Assembly (NCBI GenBank): GCA_947306285.1
Contig: CAMZGB010000047.1
Coordinates: 1-7,377 of the forward strand
Direction of reading: 5' to 3'
From: an uncultured Lachnospira sp.
Lineage (GTDB): Bacteria > Bacillota > Clostridia > Lachnospirales > Lachnospiraceae
DNA: 7,377 nt
Positions 6,937 to 7,377 of the stretch are shown in pieces. The notes beneath the pieces were generated by a model, which was not told the origin of the DNA, made no database searches, and saw only the letters and a program-made list of their open reading frames with translations. Within the stretch, counting starts at the first letter, position 1. Every line of letters begins with the position of its first letter. A program made the translations under genes and the position numbers.

Positions 6937-6950
6937 TCCTTCGTTGTGCA
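6937..6950. repeat. 14-base inverted repeat, left arm (partner 7055-7068)
   Basis: tccttcgttgtgca is the exact reverse complement of tgcacaacgaagga at 7055-7068, 104 bases away. On the minus strand this arm holds GCACAACG, at the predicted start of P2 transcripts. A second minus-strand GCACAACG (7096-7089) sits at the predicted start of P1 transcripts. Confidence 0.85.
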
Positions 6951-6955
6951 CCTTA

Positions 6956-6984
6956 ATTAAATCAAGAAAAAAAGTAACTGTCAA
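6956..6984 (-). promoter_or_regulatory. Promoter P2 of the helicase operon
   Basis: Minus-strand TTGACA (6984-6979, perfect -35), a 17-base spacer, then TTTAAT (6961-6956, five of six). The predicted start is near 6949, giving a leader of about 185 bases. The spacer contains the seven-T tract of the terminator-like hairpin at 6967-7013, so P1 transcription and P2 firing may interfere. Confidence 0.7.
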
Positions 6985-7013
6985 TACGCTTTTATGAACG
7001 CATTCTCGTTACT
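6967..7013 (-). terminator. Terminator-like hairpin inside the leader, possible attenuator
   Basis: On the minus strand AGTAAC (7013-7008) pairs with GTTACT (6978-6973), and AATGCGTT (7004-6997) with AGCGTATT (6990-6983) including G-U pairs, around a six-base loop. Seven T residues follow. Just upstream TTACTA (7025-7020) can instead pair with TAGTAA (7014-7009), which would remove the lower stem. This is the layout of a terminator with an antiterminator, or simply the end of a P1-derived RNA of about 130 bases. Confidence 0.6.
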
Positions 7014-7039
7014 AGTTAATAGTAATAATTTTGGAGGGT

Positions 7040-7052
7040 GTATGCCTATAGT
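7040..7052. repeat. 13-base inverted repeat, right arm (partner 6870-6882)
   Basis: gtatgcctatagt; exact reverse complement of 6870-6882. Its first four bases also belong to the local stem 7036-7043/7070-7077, so the full 13-base pairing and that stem partly compete. Confidence 0.8.
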
Positions 7053-7054
7053 TT

Positions 7055-7068
7055 TGCACAACGAAGGA
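7055..7068. repeat. 14-base inverted repeat, right arm (partner 6937-6950)
   Basis: tgcacaacgaagga; exact reverse complement of 6937-6950. It also has an eight-base local partner, cgttgtgc at 7089-7096, so its minus-strand RNA can pair either with the very 5' end of the P1 transcript or with the distal arm. Such a choice between two partners is typical of RNA switches. Confidence 0.85.
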
Positions 7069-7103
7069 GATACACCCAAAGGTATTTACGTTGTGCGTTT
7101 ATT

Positions 7104-7132
7104 ATTATAGCAAAAGACTTTATTCACGTTAA
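7104..7132 (-). promoter_or_regulatory. Promoter P1, extended -10, upstream of the structured leader
   Basis: On the minus strand TGC precedes a perfect TATAAT (7109-7104), an extended -10. TTAACG (7132-7127) lies 17 bases upstream as a four-of-six -35. The predicted start is at about 7097-7098, immediately before GCACAACG, about 335 bases ahead of the first gene of the operon. Confidence 0.75.
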
Positions 7133-7152
7133 ATATGAAAAGAAACACATGT

Positions 7153-7228
7153 TACCACTTACAACCCTAGATATACGCTATCTCTTGGCAAAATTACTTA
7201 ATAGAAATTCTATTAAGTAAAAGTGGTA
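7153..7228. repeat. Three-way-junction-like hairpin element in the spacer after the methyltransferase gene
   Basis: Outer arms TACCACTT (7153-7160) and AAGTGGTA (7221-7228) pair perfectly and enclose two hairpins: AGATA/TATCT (7169-7173 with 7179-7183) and the 12-pair stem at 7194-7220. At 76 bases it has tRNA-like size, but it has no D or T arm sequence on either strand. It could be a processing or stability element, a cruciform, or a relic of a small mobile repeat. The rest of the spacer (7229-7285) is A-T rich and shows nothing further of note. Confidence 0.55.
7194..7220 (-). terminator. Likely terminator of the rRNA methyltransferase gene
   Basis: A perfect 12-pair stem, TTACTTAATAGA and its complement around a three-base loop, is followed on the minus strand by TTTTG. 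The stem is A-T rich and the T tract short, so it is a weak terminator by sequence. It lies about 65 bases past the stop at 7286 and before promoter P1. Confidence 0.5.
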
Positions 7229-7285
7229 TTCATGGGTTATGTCTTTATTCAAAAATATGGGATTTTTATTAAAAATGAATGAGTT

Positions 7286-7377
7286 TTACTTCTTTAAAAT
7301 CAAGCCAACGATTGTCTCCACATGAGAAGTCATAGGAAACATATCAACGGGTTGAACATAATCAACCATGTAATGAG
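7286..7377 (-). CDS. 23S rRNA (uracil-5-)-methyltransferase, RlmD/RumA/RlmCD type, C-terminal end only
   Basis: Only the last 29 codons are inside the window; the gene enters from the right edge. They include DYVQPVDMFPMTSHVET, the C-terminal signature of the TrmA/RumA family of SAM-dependent m5U methyltransferases, which in complete members follows the catalytic Cys motif. Members modify 23S rRNA (U747 or U1939 in E. coli numbering) or tRNA U54; in Firmicutes a single RlmCD enzyme often does both rRNA sites, so the exact target cannot be told from this tail. The protein ends a few residues later (GLILKK, stop TAA), as expected for a full-length C-terminus. It is a housekeeping gene flanking the operon and appears to be a separate transcription unit. 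Confidence 0.88.
   Translation of the reverse strand, partial: HYMVDYVQPVDMFPMTSHVETIVGLILKK

Larger units (their letters stand above)
6764..7098 (-). ncRNA. Structured leader RNA (or small RNA plus leader) upstream of the operon
   Basis: This stretch has no convincing gene but is dense in complementarity. In transcription order: ACCUUUGGGUG (7083-7073), the 14-base arm at 7068-7055, the 13-base arm at 7052-7040, a terminator-like hairpin (7013-6967), the 14-base partner (6950-6937), a bulged hairpin (6939-6920), CACCCAAAAAGGU (6920-6908, partner of the first), a GAAA-loop hairpin AGGUC/GAUCU (6911-6898), the 13-base partner (6882-6870) in a 21-base palindrome, a hairpin AGUAAU/AUUACU (6844-6817), and the hairpin over the ribosome binding site. 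A local stem GGGUGUAU/AUACACCC (7077-7070 with 7043-7036) competes with the first long-range pairing. It matches no riboswitch or T-box class I can recall. It could be one folded leader from P1, or a short RNA from P1 ending near 6967 that pairs with a P2 leader. Confidence 0.55.

Noticed and set aside
7038..7220. Plus-strand open frame of 60 codons starting at GTG
   Set aside because: It lies across inverted repeats, the P1 promoter and the terminator hairpin. The GGAGG directly abuts the GTG with no spacing, and the product looks like translated non-coding DNA.
7153..7228. Possible tRNA gene
   Set aside because: The size and outer stem fit, but neither strand has a T-arm GGTTCRA sequence, a D-arm or a suitable anticodon loop.
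1..7377. UGA=Trp genetic code as in Mollicutes
   Set aside because: Long frames are uninterrupted under the standard code with Trp as TGG where checked. UGA does not terminate any of the genes whose stop is visible, so a recoding claim has no support either way.
1..7377. CRISPR array, insertion sequence or integrase
   Set aside because: No regularly spaced direct repeats, transposase or recombinase motifs are present in any frame I examined.

Overview
The window is low-GC DNA in which every convincing gene lies on the minus strand, so transcription runs from right to left. A-T-rich spacers, strong GGAGG ribosome binding sites, U-tract terminators and the protein styles suggest a low-GC Firmicute or a Bacilli/Mollicutes-like relative, probably uncultured; this is inference. 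Trp codons are TGG where I checked, and the stops I read are TAA or TAG, so nothing calls for a UGA=Trp code.

From right to left: 7286-7377 is the last 29 codons of an RlmD/RumA/RlmCD-type 23S rRNA uracil-5-methyltransferase. It is followed by a hairpin-rich spacer (7153-7228) with a likely terminator. Next comes about 340 bases without a convincing gene (6764-7098), packed with signals: an extended -10 promoter (P1), an intrinsic-terminator hairpin with a competing hairpin, a second promoter (P2, TTGACA-17-TTTAAT), long exact inverted complementarities that cross each other, a 21-base palindrome, a GNRA-type hairpin, and a hairpin that buries the Shine-Dalgarno of the first downstream gene. 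It looks like an elaborate regulatory leader, or a small RNA plus a leader.

That leader feeds a compact four-gene operon (6763 down to 1437): a 139-residue basic protein of unknown function, an 843-residue Upf1-like SF1 helicase, a 479-residue protein I do not recognise, and a DEDDh (DnaQ-type) 3'-5' exonuclease with a C-terminal BRCT-like domain. Spacings are 16 bases, a 38-base overlap and 3 bases, and a clear terminator closes the unit at 1403-1430. Helicase plus exonuclease in one operon points to processing or destruction of nucleic acid, either repair or defence; the sequence alone does not decide which.

A second transcription unit starts just past that terminator. It encodes a 305-residue protein with a C-terminal helix-turn-helix-like domain, apparently made from a leaderless or nearly leaderless mRNA, then a von Willebrand A protein with an intact MIDAS that runs off the left edge. 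Both genes are preceded by the same 23-base element (20 of 23 identical, with an imperfect dyad), a candidate shared operator. This pair looks like the start of a signalling or stress module continuing leftwards.
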